A stretch of DNA of 64,000 bases, taken from contig NZ_CP100416.1 of NCBI RefSeq assembly GCF_026017845.1, forward strand, positions 2,705,592-2,769,591, in the 5' to 3' direction. Of this stretch, positions 1-7,418 are shown piece by piece (within the stretch, counting starts at the first letter, position 1; each line of letters begins with the position of its first letter). The position numbers and the translations under genes were made by a program. The stretch is from Amycolatopsis mediterranei (GTDB lineage Bacteria; Actinomycetota; Actinomycetes; Mycobacteriales; Pseudonocardiaceae). A model generated the notes under the pieces. That model saw nothing but the letters and a program-made list of their open reading frames with translations, was not told the origin of the DNA and searched no databases.

Positions 1-487
1 CGCCCAGCGCGGACAGCTCTTCGACGGCGGGGGAGCCGCCCTCGATCTGCCAGATGCTGGCCAGGTCGGTGAGCCGGTCGCGGATCTCTTCGACCGCCGC
101 GGCGTGGGCGTTCGTCTCGACGAACACGCCCTTCGCGGCCGAGTCGGACAGGATCCAGTGCACCTGTTCGGGCGAGGACGTGTCGTAGATCGGGACGGTG
201 ACCGCGCCGGCCGCCCAGATCGCGAAGTCGATCAGCGTCCACTCGTAGCGGGTCTTCGACATGATCGCGACGCGGTCGCCGCGGCCGATCCCGGCCTTGG
301 CCATGCCCTTGGCCACGGCCAGCACCTCGGCCGCGAACTCCTTGGCGGTCACGTCCAGCCAGCTGCCCTCGACCTGGCGGCGGAAGCTCACCACGTCGGA
401 GAACCGCTCGGCGTTCGCCCAGACGACGTCGGACATGTTTTCGTCGTCGGCCACCGGCTTGCCGGCGGGAGCGCTGTATTCGCGCAC
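1..487 (-). CDS. Long-chain fatty acid--CoA ligase, N-terminal part (FadD15-like)
   Basis: Only the first 162 codons are inside the window; the gene continues past the left edge. The translation begins VREYSAPAGKPVADDENMSD and contains the early core of AMP-forming ligases, including GRGDRVAIMSKTRYEW and AVTVPIYDTSSPEQV, which is typical of long-chain acyl-CoA synthetases of the FadD15 type. These enzymes activate free fatty acids with ATP and CoA at the inner face of the membrane. The GTG start at 487 is chosen because a GGAGG lies five bases upstream. The AMP-binding P-loop motif and the C-terminal domain are off the edge, so chain-length class cannot be judged. It is divergent from the START-like gene at 616. 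Confidence 0.85.
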   Translation of the reverse strand, partial: MREYSAPAGKPVADDENMSDVVWANAERFSDVVSFRRQVEGSWLDVTAKEFAAEVLAVAKGMAKAGIGRGDRVAIMSKTRYEWTLIDFAIWAAGAVTVPIYDTSSPEQVHWILSDSAAKGVFVETNAHAAAVEEIRDRLTDLASIWQIEGGSPAVEELSALG

Positions 488-615
488 GTGGACCTCCGTG
501 TTCAAACGCGTGCGGCAGGTGACACCGCTGTTACCCGCCAGTCAACTTAGCGTGGTGAGCACCTTAAGACCATGCTGATCGGCGTCGCGCGGCGAGGGCG
601 TGACATTCTTCGCAC

Positions 616-1023
616 GTGAACGCGCCACCCTCACTCGACATCGTCGACGAGACGTTCCTCGCCGTTCCGCCCGCCACCGTGGCCGCGGTCTTCGCCGAGC
701 CGGCCTCCTGGCGGCGCTACTGGCCCGACCTGGTCCTCGAGGTCTACACCGACCGGGGCGACAAGGGCCTGCGCTGGACCGTGACGGGTGCGCTCGTCGG
801 TACGATGGAGGTCTGGCTCGAGCCGGTGCTCGACGGCACCCTGCTGCACTACTTCCTGCGGGCGACGCCTGCTGATGCGGCCGGGGCGCCTCGTGAGCTG
901 GCGCCACGCAACCTGCGCCGGGAGTTCGACCGGCGGGCCCGCGCGGCGAAGGCGATCGCGCTCGGGCTCAAGGAGATCCTGGAGGACGGGCGCGAGCCCG
1001 GTGTCCCTCCGCGCGAGAAGTAG
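616..1023 (+). CDS. SRPBCC (START-like) small-molecule binding protein
   Basis: A 135-residue protein with the single-domain pattern of the polyketide cyclase/START-like superfamily: an N-terminal strand (LDIVDETFLAVPPATVAAVFAEPASWRRYWPDL), a run of beta strands with conserved W residues, and a C-terminal amphipathic helix. This fold binds hydrophobic ligands; the ligand here is unknown. It lies next to a fatty-acid ligase and two genes before a second member of the family at 1856, as in other actinobacteria where such proteins accompany FadD15. The GTG start has no Shine-Dalgarno but follows CATTCT by six bases, so the message may be leaderless. Substrate or enzymatic role is not shown by the sequence. 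Confidence 0.8.
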   Translation: MNAPPSLDIVDETFLAVPPATVAAVFAEPASWRRYWPDLVLEVYTDRGDKGLRWTVTGALVGTMEVWLEPVLDGTLLHYFLRATPADAAGAPRELAPRNLRREFDRRARAAKAIALGLKEILEDGREPGVPPREK

Positions 1024-1033
1024 GGGAGCACGG

Positions 1034-1828
1034 GTGCGGGTACACGTCGTCTCGGACGTGCACGGCAACGCGGACGCGTTGAAACGGGCGGGCGACGGGG
1101 CGGATGCCCTGGTCGTGCTCGGCGACCTGGTCGACTTCGTCGACTACCACGACTACGAAAAGGGCATCATGGGCGCCCTGTTCGGCGCGGAGAAGGTCGG
1201 CGAGTTCGCCCGCCTGCGCCGCGAAGGCACCCGTGACGAAACCGTTGCCTTCTCGCGCACGCTCTGGGCGACCCTCGAAGACCCGGCCGCCGCGGTCGAC
1301 GAGGCGATCCGCGCCCAGTACGCGACGCTGTTCGCGGCGATGACCGCGCCGACGTACGCCACGCCCGGCAATGTCGACACCCCGGCGCTCTGGCCGGAGT
1401 TCGCCGGCGAGGGCGTTCAGGTGCTCGACGGCGAGGTGGCCGAGATCGGCGGCCTGCGGTTCGGCTTCGTCGGCGGCGCGCTGCTGCCCGACGGCGTCGT
1501 CCCGCGGCCCCGCAAGGGCGCCGCCTGGCGCCCCTACCTGCGGGATCGCGCGGACTACGACCGGAGCGTGGCCGCCCTCGAGCAGGTCGACGTCCTGTGC
1601 ACGCACGCCCCGCCCGCGCTGCCGGAGCTGACCTACGACGTCGTCGCGCGCCGCAGCGAGATCGGCTCGACGGCGCTGCTGGCGCTGATCCGGGCCCAGC
1701 GGCCGCGCTGGTCGGTGTTCGGGCACGTGCACCAGCCCCTGGCGGCGCGCGCCCGGGTCGGCCTGACCGAGTGCCGTAACGTGGGTCACTTCAAGGAGAC
1801 CGGGCAGCCCTACGTGCTGCGCTGGTGA
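1034..1828 (+). CDS. Calcineurin-like metallophosphoesterase
   Basis: A 264-residue protein with the full metallophosphoesterase signature: DVHGN (residues 8-12), GDLVD (30-34), a GN motif near residue 113, a THAPP motif and a C-terminal GHVHQP. These residues bind two metal ions and hydrolyse phosphate esters. No signal peptide is seen, so a cytoplasmic role is expected; the substrate is unknown. The open frame continues upstream through the previous gene, but the first sensible start is the GTG at 1034, right after a GGGGAGC ribosome site and 10 bases after the preceding stop, so the two genes are probably co-transcribed. Confidence 0.85.
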   Translation: MRVHVVSDVHGNADALKRAGDGADALVVLGDLVDFVDYHDYEKGIMGALFGAEKVGEFARLRREGTRDETVAFSRTLWATLEDPAAAVDEAIRAQYATLFAAMTAPTYATPGNVDTPALWPEFAGEGVQVLDGEVAEIGGLRFGFVGGALLPDGVVPRPRKGAAWRPYLRDRADYDRSVAALEQVDVLCTHAPPALPELTYDVVARRSEIGSTALLALIRAQRPRWSVFGHVHQPLAARARVGLTECRNVGHFKETGQPYVLRW

Positions 1829-1855
1829 CCAACCGCGGCGGCTACGCTTCGACCC

Positions 1856-2290
1856 ATGGCCGAGCAGTCCACACAGTCCATCGAGGTCGACGCCGAGCCC
1901 AGCCGGGTGATGGCCGTGATCGCCGACTTCCCCGCGTACCCGGAATGGGCCAAGGCCGTCCGGCAGACCGAGGTCCTCGACACCGACGCCGAGGGCCGGG
2001 CCAAGCAGGTCAAGCTGACCTTGGACGCGGGTCCGATCAAGGACGTCTACACCCTCGAATACGACTGGGACGAAGACGGCCTGGGCGTCAGCTGGCACCT
2101 GGTCAAGGGCCAGATGCAGAAGGCGCAGAACGGCCGCTACGCGCTGGCCGACCTCGGCGGCCGCACGCGGGTCACCTACACGCTGTCGGTCGAGCTGGCG
2201 CTGCCGATGATCGGCCTGCTGCGCCGCAAGGCCGAGAAGATGGTCATGGACACCGCGCTGAAGGAGCTCAAGAAGCGGGCCGAGGGCTAG
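1856..2290 (+). CDS. SRPBCC (START-like) family protein
   Basis: A 144-residue single-domain protein (MAEQSTQSIEVDAEPSRVMAVIADFPAYPEWAKAV), matching the START-like fold that in M. tuberculosis is represented by Rv2185c next to an ArsA-like ATPase. The same pairing is seen here, since the stop is followed after one base by the ATPase at 2292. The ATG has no ribosome site but lies seven bases after TACGCT (1843-1848), the pattern of a leaderless actinobacterial promoter. The ligand is unknown; hydrophobic small molecules or lipids are usual for the fold. Confidence 0.82.
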   Translation: MAEQSTQSIEVDAEPSRVMAVIADFPAYPEWAKAVRQTEVLDTDAEGRAKQVKLTLDAGPIKDVYTLEYDWDEDGLGVSWHLVKGQMQKAQNGRYALADLGGRTRVTYTLSVELALPMIGLLRRKAEKMVMDTALKELKKRAEG

Positions 2291-2291
2291 C

Positions 2292-3425
2292 GTGCGGATC
2301 CTGCTGTGCACCGGCAAGGGGGGTGTCGGGAAGACCACGCTGGCCGCGGCCACCGGCGCCGCCCTCGCCGCCCTCGGCAGGAAGACCCTCGTCGTGTCCA
2401 CGGACCCGGCGCACTCGCTCGGTGACGCCTTCGGGCATCCGCTCGGGGCCGAACCGTCCGAAGTGGACACCCTTCTTTCGGGCGTGCAGGTCGACTCGCG
2501 CACCCTGGTGGACGCGACCTGGGAGCGGCTGCGCGGCGAGCTGCGGACGGTGCTGGCCGGTGCGGGCCTGGACACCCTCGACGCCGAAGAGCTCACCGTG
2601 CTGCCCGGCGTCGACGAGCTGCTCGCCCTCACCGAGGTCCGCCGGCTGGCCGGGGACGGGCCGTGGGAGACCGTCGTCGTCGACTGCGGGCCGACGGCCG
2701 AAACGCTGCGGCTGCTCGCCCTGCCCGAGGCCGTCTCCGGCTACCTGACCCGCGTGTTCGGGCCGCGCGGCCGCGTGACGGATTCGGTGCGCCGCCTCGG
2801 CACCCACCTCGACGGCCTGCGCGCGCTGCTCACCGACCCGTCGGTGACGACGGTCCGGCTGGTCCTGACGCCGGAGCGGGTGGTCGTGGCCGAGGCGCGG
2901 CGCACGCTCAGCTCCCTGGCCCTGCGCGGCATCGCCGTCGACGGCGTGATCGCGAACCGGCTGATGCCCGCGCCCGGCCTCTGGCGCGGCGGCGCCGCCT
3001 CCTGGCTGCGCACGCGGCGGACGCAGCAGGACGCCGTGCTCGCCGAACTCGCCGCGGCCGGGATCGCGCCGGTCGCCCGGGTCGAGCACCGCGCCGTCGA
3101 GCCGGTCGGGCTGCCCGCGCTGCTGGAGATCGCCGCCGAGCTCTACCGCGGCGAAGACCCCCTCGCGGGCAACGGCGCTCCCGTCACCCCGCTGCTGCGG
3201 GTGCGGCCGGCCGCGGCCGGGTACACCCTGCGCGTCGCGATCCCGCTCGCGCGGGACGCCGAGGTCGACCTCGCCCGCGTCGACGACGACCTGGCGATCA
3301 CCGTGGACGGCTTCCGCAGGCTCATCGCCTTGCCGGAGCCGCTGCGGCCGTGCCGGATCACCGGCGCGGAATCCGACGCCGACGGCCTGGTCGTGCACCT
3401 GGCCGGGAACCGGGGACGCGGGTGA
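2292..3425 (+). CDS. ArsA/Get3-like P-loop ATPase
   Basis: A 377-residue protein with the deviant Walker A of the ArsA/Get3/MinD class, GKGGVGKT (residues 8-15), followed by the ArsA-type VVSTDPAHSLGDAF segment and the switch region VVVDCGPTAETLRLL. Get3 proteins target tail-anchored membrane proteins and ArsA drives arsenite export; actinobacterial members of this kind lie in housekeeping loci without ars genes, and their role is not settled. No arsenical resistance gene is nearby. It starts one base after the START-like gene and its stop overlaps the next start (GTGA at 3422-3425), so the three genes look like an operon with translational coupling. The C-terminal 80 residues form a separate beta-rich part. 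Confidence 0.87.
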   Translation: MRILLCTGKGGVGKTTLAAATGAALAALGRKTLVVSTDPAHSLGDAFGHPLGAEPSEVDTLLSGVQVDSRTLVDATWERLRGELRTVLAGAGLDTLDAEELTVLPGVDELLALTEVRRLAGDGPWETVVVDCGPTAETLRLLALPEAVSGYLTRVFGPRGRVTDSVRRLGTHLDGLRALLTDPSVTTVRLVLTPERVVVAEARRTLSSLALRGIAVDGVIANRLMPAPGLWRGGAASWLRTRRTQQDAVLAELAAAGIAPVARVEHRAVEPVGLPALLEIAAELYRGEDPLAGNGAPVTPLLRVRPAAAGYTLRVAIPLARDAEVDLARVDDDLAITVDGFRRLIALPEPLRPCRITGAESDADGLVVHLAGNRGRG

Positions 3426-3949
3426 GCGACGAGGAACACGAGCCGCGCCTGACGGAGGAGATCCGCCTGCTCGCCGAGCTGGTCGCGGAGAAGGCGGCGC
3501 CGTGGCTCGAAGGCGTGCTCGCGGCCGGGCACGGCAGCTTCTTTTCGGGGGCTCCGGGTGGCGAAGCCCCTGGCCCGGGGCGAAGCCCCGGTGGTTACAG
3601 CTTCTTTTCGGGGGCTCCGGGTGGCGAAGCCCCCGGCCCGGGGCGAAGCACCGGTGGTTACGGATTCCCTGACGAGGCGAAACCGGACGGTTCGGCGTGC
3701 GGCTGGTGTCCGCTCTGTGCGATCGTCGCGGTGGTGCGGGGGGAACGGCCCGAGCTGGTCGCGCGGCTGGCCGAGCAGCTCGCGCAGCTGGTCGCCCTGC
3801 TGCGCGCGGTGCTCGCGGACCGGTGGGAACCGGAGGAGGGCGTGCACATGCCCGGGTTCCGGCCCGCGGCGCGGCCCGCGGCGGACGCCACGGCGCCGGC
3901 CAGGGTGCAGCACATCGCCGTCCGCAGGCGCGACGAGTGGGAGAGCTGA
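3422..3949 (+). CDS. DUF5304-like small protein with inserted repeat
   Basis: A 175-residue acidic protein of unknown function. Its N-terminal helix (RLTEEIRLLAELVAEKAAPWLEGVL), a Cys pair in CGWCPLC, and a C-terminal helix (LAEQLAQLVALLRAVL) resemble the small proteins (DUF5304) found between an ArsA-like ATPase and a ROK glucokinase in Streptomyces; that assignment rests on position and memory. The start GTG overlaps the ATPase stop and the stop abuts the glucokinase start, so it is coupled on both sides. Residues 39-80 are two copies of a 21-residue Gly/Pro segment encoded by a GC-rich repeat that does not look like part of the original protein (see the repeat entry). Confidence 0.75.
   Translation: MSDEEHEPRLTEEIRLLAELVAEKAAPWLEGVLAAGHGSFFSGAPGGEAPGPGRSPGGYSFFSGAPGGEAPGPGRSTGGYGFPDEAKPDGSACGWCPLCAIVAVVRGERPELVARLAEQLAQLVALLRAVLADRWEPEEGVHMPGFRPAARPAADATAPARVQHIAVRRRDEWES
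3536..3661 (+). repeat. Two tandem 63-bp repeats inside a coding region
   Basis: Units 3536-3598 and 3599-3661 differ at only a few positions. Each encodes SFFSGAPGGEAPGPGRS(P/T)GGY, and each contains two GGCGAAGCC-type cores able to form GC hairpins such as GGGGC-GAA-GCCCC. Because 63 is divisible by three the reading frame is kept. The DNA looks like an intergenic GC-rich repeat that has landed in, and been duplicated within, a gene. Confidence 0.85.
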
Positions 3950-4903
3950 GTGCGGACGATAGGGGTGGACGTCGGCGGGACGAGCATCCGGGCCGGCGTG
4001 GTGGACGAACGCGGCTCCCTGCTCGACACGGCCCGCGTCGCGACGCCGACCGAGGAAGGCGCCCTCGAGGACGCCATCGCCGGCGTGGTCGAGGACCTGC
4101 GCAACCGGCACGACGTGGCCGGGGTCGGGCTGGCGGTGGCGGGCTTCGTCGCGCGCGACCGCCGGTCGGTGATGTTCGCCCCGCACCTGGCGTGGCGCGG
4201 CGCCCCGGTCGCCGACCGGATCGAAAAGCGCGTCGGCCTGCCGGTGCTGCTGGAGCACGACGTCAATTCGGCGATCGTCGGCGAGCACCGCTTCGGCGCG
4301 GCCCGCGGCGCCCAGGTGGCGGCCCTGGTGGCCCTGGGCACGGGCATCGGCGCGGGACTGTTGCTGGACGGCAAGCTGTATCGAGGCGCGTACGGCGTCG
4401 CGCCGGAGCTGGGCCACCTGACGGTGGTCCGCGGCGGCCGCCCCTGCCCGTGCGGCAAGTACGGTTGCTGGGAGCGGTACTGCAGCGGAACGGCCCTGGC
4501 GGCCACGGCGGTGGAGCTGCTGGCGCGGCACCCGGGCCGCTCGACGGTGCTGGCCCCCCAGGTCGCGGGCGACCCGGGCTCGGTGACGGGCCGCCGGGTG
4601 GCGGGCGCGGCCCGCGACGGCGACCCGATCGCCCAGCTGGCGATGGCGGAACTGGCCAAGTGGCTGGGTGAGGGCTTGGCGCTGGTGGCGGACGTGTTCG
4701 ACCCGGAGATCATCGTGATCGGCGGCGGGGTGTCGGAGTCGGCCCCGCTGTTCCTGGACGAGGCCCGCGAGCACTACGCGGCCACGATCACGGGCGCCCG
4801 CCACCGGCCGCTGGCCCGCATCAGGACGGCCCACCTCGGCGACGACACGGCGATCGTCGGTGCAGCGGCCCTGGCCCTGGAAGCGGCGAAGACCCCGGTC
4901 TGA
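3950..4903 (+). CDS. glkA: ROK family glucokinase
   Basis: A 317-residue ROK kinase. It shows the phosphate-binding GVDVGGTSIRAGVV at the N-terminus, the catalytic Asp in LLEHDVNSA, GLGTGIGAGLLLDG-like text (ALGTGIGAGLLLDG), the ExGH segment (PELGHLTVV) and the zinc-binding CPCGKYGCWERYCSG characteristic of ROK sugar kinases. It should phosphorylate glucose to glucose 6-phosphate with ATP in the cytoplasm. In Streptomyces the equivalent enzyme also mediates carbon catabolite repression; whether that holds here is inference. The GTG start abuts the previous TGA, so it is the last gene of the run that begins with the START-like protein. Confidence 0.92.
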   Translation: MRTIGVDVGGTSIRAGVVDERGSLLDTARVATPTEEGALEDAIAGVVEDLRNRHDVAGVGLAVAGFVARDRRSVMFAPHLAWRGAPVADRIEKRVGLPVLLEHDVNSAIVGEHRFGAARGAQVAALVALGTGIGAGLLLDGKLYRGAYGVAPELGHLTVVRGGRPCPCGKYGCWERYCSGTALAATAVELLARHPGRSTVLAPQVAGDPGSVTGRRVAGAARDGDPIAQLAMAELAKWLGEGLALVADVFDPEIIVIGGGVSESAPLFLDEAREHYAATITGARHRPLARIRTAHLGDDTAIVGAAALALEAAKTPV

Positions 4904-4914
4904 ACTGCCCCCGG

Positions 4915-4969
4915 CGCAGTGAATGACTCATTCCTGGCGTCGGACGACAGGAATGAGTCATTCACTGCG
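4915..4969. repeat. Interspersed palindrome, family 1, copy A
   Basis: Perfect 22-bp inverted arms, core GTGAATGACTCATTCCTG, separated by an 11-base loop. It begins 11 bases after the glucokinase stop. Copies B (10335-10393) and C (16806-16862) share the same core and also lie just after stop codons. It can act as a factor-independent-like terminator hairpin, but lacks a T tract. Confidence 0.93.
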
Positions 4970-4986
4970 TTCCGGCCCGCGCCGAA

Positions 4987-5009
4987 CTGTCGGTGGCCCC
5001 CGGTAGCGT
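4987..5009 (+). promoter_or_regulatory. PafBC-type promoter candidate
   Basis: CTGTCGGTG, eight bases, TAGCGT. This matches the RecA-independent DNA-damage promoter pattern TGTCRGTG-N8-TANNNT. The -10 box is flanked by a CCCCCG/CGGGGG inverted repeat (4997-5002 and 5016-5021). The nearest gene downstream starts at 5129, leaving a leader of about 110 bases. Confidence 0.55.
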
Positions 5010-5128
5010 GGAAATCGGGGGCTGCTCAGCACGGCCGACCGCGCTGACGTCGGCGAGGATCCCGGCCGTCCCCGTGTCGCCTGCCCCCCGATCGGGTACT
5101 CCGTCTCGGCCGAAGGGAAGGAGCGGGC

Positions 5129-5416
5129 ATGGCGGCCGACGTGTGGATCGGGGTCGGCGGTGCGGTGCTGCTGGCCGCCGTGGCCTTCGCCCGGGCGAAG
5201 GCGCGCCGGAAGTGGGTGGCGGTGGCCGCCGGTGTCCTCGTGCTCTCGGGCTGGACCCTCGTGGGGCAGTTCCTGCTCAAGCCGCTGGTGCGCGCCCCCG
5301 TGCTGGCCGTCATCCTGCTCAGCGGCATCACGCTGGGCATCCTCCTGACCGCGATCATCGGGAGCCGCGCGAGCCGGCCCCCAGGCGATGACCGGCGATC
5401 CACGAGCGACCTGTGA
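5129..5416 (+). CDS. Small integral membrane protein
   Basis: A 95-residue protein that I do not recognise. It has three probable membrane segments: residues about 5-20 (GVGGAVLLAAVAFARA), 29-47 (AVAAGVLVLSGWTLVGQF) and 54-76 (APVLAVILLSGITLGILLTAIIG), then a polar, acidic tail. The ATG follows GGAAGGAGCGGGC, a good ribosome site. It stands between a possible damage-type promoter at 4987 and the Nudix gene 12 bases downstream. No function can be assigned. Confidence 0.7.
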   Translation: MAADVWIGVGGAVLLAAVAFARAKARRKWVAVAAGVLVLSGWTLVGQFLLKPLVRAPVLAVILLSGITLGILLTAIIGSRASRPPGDDRRSTSDL

Positions 5417-5428
5417 CACGCTGAACCG

Positions 5429-6271
5429 GTGAGTCACCTGTCCGCCAGCGTGTTCGTCCGCTGTTCGTGCGGGCACCTGCACTGGGGGCGCTACGGCGCC
5501 GCGGGCCTGCTGCTCGTCGATCCCGCCCGCGGTGTCCTCCTGCAGCGGCGCGCCTGGTGGGTGCACCACGGCCGCACCTGGGCGCTGCCCGGTGGGGCCA
5601 TCGAAGCCGGCGAAACCGCCGTCGGAGCGGCCGCTCGGGAAGCTTTCGAAGAGGCCTCCGTCCCGGCCGATGCCTTCCGCGCGGTCGCCGCCTCCGTCGT
5701 CGACCACGGCGACTGGAGCTACACCACCGTGCTCGCCCTCGCCGACGGTGCCGAGGCGCGCGTGGCCAACACCGAAAGTGCGGAGGTGCGCTGGGTGGAT
5801 CCCGACGACGTCCCCGGTTACCCGCTCCACCGCGACTTCGCCGCCGCGTGGCCGGACCTGCGCGAGCGCGTCGGGCAGGAACTCGTCCTGGTCGTCGACG
5901 CGGCCAACGTGGTCGGTTCGCGCCCGGACGGCTGGTGGCGCGATCGCCACGGCGCAGCCGAGCGCCTCCGCGACCAGCTCGCCAAGCTCGCCGAAGCCGG
6001 CGTGCCGGACCCGGACGACCCGGCGGTCACCTGGTGGCCGCGGATCGTGCTGGTCGTCGAAGGCAAAGCCAAGCACGTCACCGGGACCCCGGGGGTGGAG
6101 GTGGTCGCCGCGGACACCGACGGCGACTCGAAGATCGTCGAGGTGGTCGCGCAGCAGAAAGCGCGGGTCCTGGTCGCGACGGCCGACCGGGAGCTCAAGA
6201 GGCGCGTCGAGGCGCTCGGCGCGTCGATCATCGGCCCCGGCACGCTCCGCACGCAGCTGGACCGGCTTTAG
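5429..6271 (+). CDS. Nudix hydrolase fused to a NYN/PIN-like nuclease domain
   Basis: A 280-residue protein with two domains. Residues 20-145 are a Nudix hydrolase; the box runs from GGAIEAGE to REAFEEASV (56-78) with one change, Ser where Gly is usual near its end. Residues 150-280 match the small actinobacterial NYN/YacP-like domain: VVDAANVVGSRPDGWWRDR (Asp157, Asn160), ADTDGDSK (Asp231, Asp233) and VATADRELKRRV (Asp253), the acidic residues expected of a PIN-like nuclease. A Cys pair (CSCGH) sits at the N-terminus. A joint role in nucleotide or RNA-end processing is inferred from the fusion. CACGCT six bases upstream of the GTG suggests a leaderless message. Its end overlaps the convergent ligase gene by four bases. 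Confidence 0.83.
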   Translation: MSHLSASVFVRCSCGHLHWGRYGAAGLLLVDPARGVLLQRRAWWVHHGRTWALPGGAIEAGETAVGAAAREAFEEASVPADAFRAVAASVVDHGDWSYTTVLALADGAEARVANTESAEVRWVDPDDVPGYPLHRDFAAAWPDLRERVGQELVLVVDAANVVGSRPDGWWRDRHGAAERLRDQLAKLAEAGVPDPDDPAVTWWPRIVLVVEGKAKHVTGTPGVEVVAADTDGDSKIVEVVAQQKARVLVATADRELKRRVEALGASIIGPGTLRTQLDRL

Positions 6272-7407
6272 TCCTTCGCGATCCCTTCGCGCATCTCCGT
6301 GACGAGCGCCGCGACGACGGCCTTCAGGCTGCCCTTGTGCTGCTGTGCCACCGCCCGCTGCCGCCGGTAGCTCGGCCCGTACCGCAGGATCGTCTCGACG
6401 TCGCGCAGCTCGGCCACGCAATCCAGCCGCCGCGCCACCGGCTCCAGCCGGTCCAGCAGGTCCGCCACGTCGTCGGTGACCAGCCGCTCGCGCCCGGCCG
6501 CGTCCAGGATGACGATCGCGTCGGTGCCGTAGCGGGCCGCGCGCCACTTGTTCTCCTGGACGTGCCACGGCGGCAGCGTGGGGAGGATTTCGCCGTCCTC
6601 GAGGCGCTCGACGAAGTCGTCCACCAGGCACTGCGTCAGCGCCGCGATCGCGCCGACCTCCTCCAGCGTCGGCAGGCCGTCGCAGACGCGCATCTCGATC
6701 GTGCCGAGCTTCGGCGACGGCCGGATGTCCCAGCGGATCTCCGAGAAACTGTCGATCACGCCGGTGGTGAACATGTCCTCGACGTAGCTCTCCAGCTCCG
6801 CCCACTTCCGGAACTGGAACGGCAGCCCGGCCGTCGGCAGCTGCTGGAACATCAGCGCGCGGTTCGACGCGTACCCGGTGTCCTCGGCGCCCCAGTACGG
6901 CGAAGACGCCGAAAGCGCCTGCAGGTGCGGCGCGTAGTTGAGCAGCGCGTCGAGGACCGGCAGCACCTTCTCGCGGTGGTCGACCCCGACGTGGATGTGG
7001 ACGCCGTAGATCAGCATCTGCCGTCCCCACCACTGGGTCCGGTCGATCAGCTTGGCGTAGCGCTCCTTGTCGGTGACCTTCTGCTGGTACCAGTTCGAGA
7101 ACGGGTGCGTCCCCGCCGAGAACATCTCGACGCCGAGCGGGTCGGCGACGCCGTGCACGACGTCGAGCGAGTCGTTCAGGTCGGCCTTGGCCTCGGCGAT
7201 CGTGCCGCAGACGCCGGTGATGATCTCGATCGTGTTGAGCAGCAGCTCCTGCTTGATCTTCGGGTGCTCCGCCTGCCCGTCGGGCCGGACGGCCTCGAGG
7301 ATCTGCTCGGCCACCGACGACAGCTCGCCGCTGCGGCGGTCCACCAGACCGAGCTCCCATTCCGCGCCGACGGTCGATCGCCGCGAAGGGCTGAACTCGA
7401 TGTGCAT
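6268..7407 (-). CDS. Glutamate--cysteine ligase family protein (YbdK-type carboxylate-amine ligase)
   Basis: A 379-residue member of the GCS2 family: TVGAEWELGLVDRRSG near the N-terminus, LLLNTIEIITGVC, the GVHIHVGVDHREKVLPVLDALLNYAPHLQALSASSPYW block and RWDIRPSPKLGTIEMRVCDG. Such enzymes couple glutamate to an amine, often cysteine, using ATP; actinobacterial members include ligases that feed ergothioneine or related thiols, but none of those partner genes is nearby. The ATG at 7407 is chosen because family members begin within a few residues of this point (MHIEFSPSRRSTVG). It is likely the third gene of a run with the membrane protein and hydrolase upstream (12-base gap). Confidence 0.83.
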   Translation of the reverse strand: MHIEFSPSRRSTVGAEWELGLVDRRSGELSSVAEQILEAVRPDGQAEHPKIKQELLLNTIEIITGVCGTIAEAKADLNDSLDVVHGVADPLGVEMFSAGTHPFSNWYQQKVTDKERYAKLIDRTQWWGRQMLIYGVHIHVGVDHREKVLPVLDALLNYAPHLQALSASSPYWGAEDTGYASNRALMFQQLPTAGLPFQFRKWAELESYVEDMFTTGVIDSFSEIRWDIRPSPKLGTIEMRVCDGLPTLEEVGAIAALTQCLVDDFVERLEDGEILPTLPPWHVQENKWRAARYGTDAIVILDAAGRERLVTDDVADLLDRLEPVARRLDCVAELRDVETILRYGPSYRRQRAVAQQHKGSLKAVVAALVTEMREGIAKD

Positions 7408-7418
7408 CGCCGTACGGA

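Noticed and set aside
2292..3425. Arsenite pump ATPase assignment for the ArsA-like gene
   Set aside because: No arsB, arsC or metal-sensing regulator is nearby, and the locus is a conserved housekeeping block.
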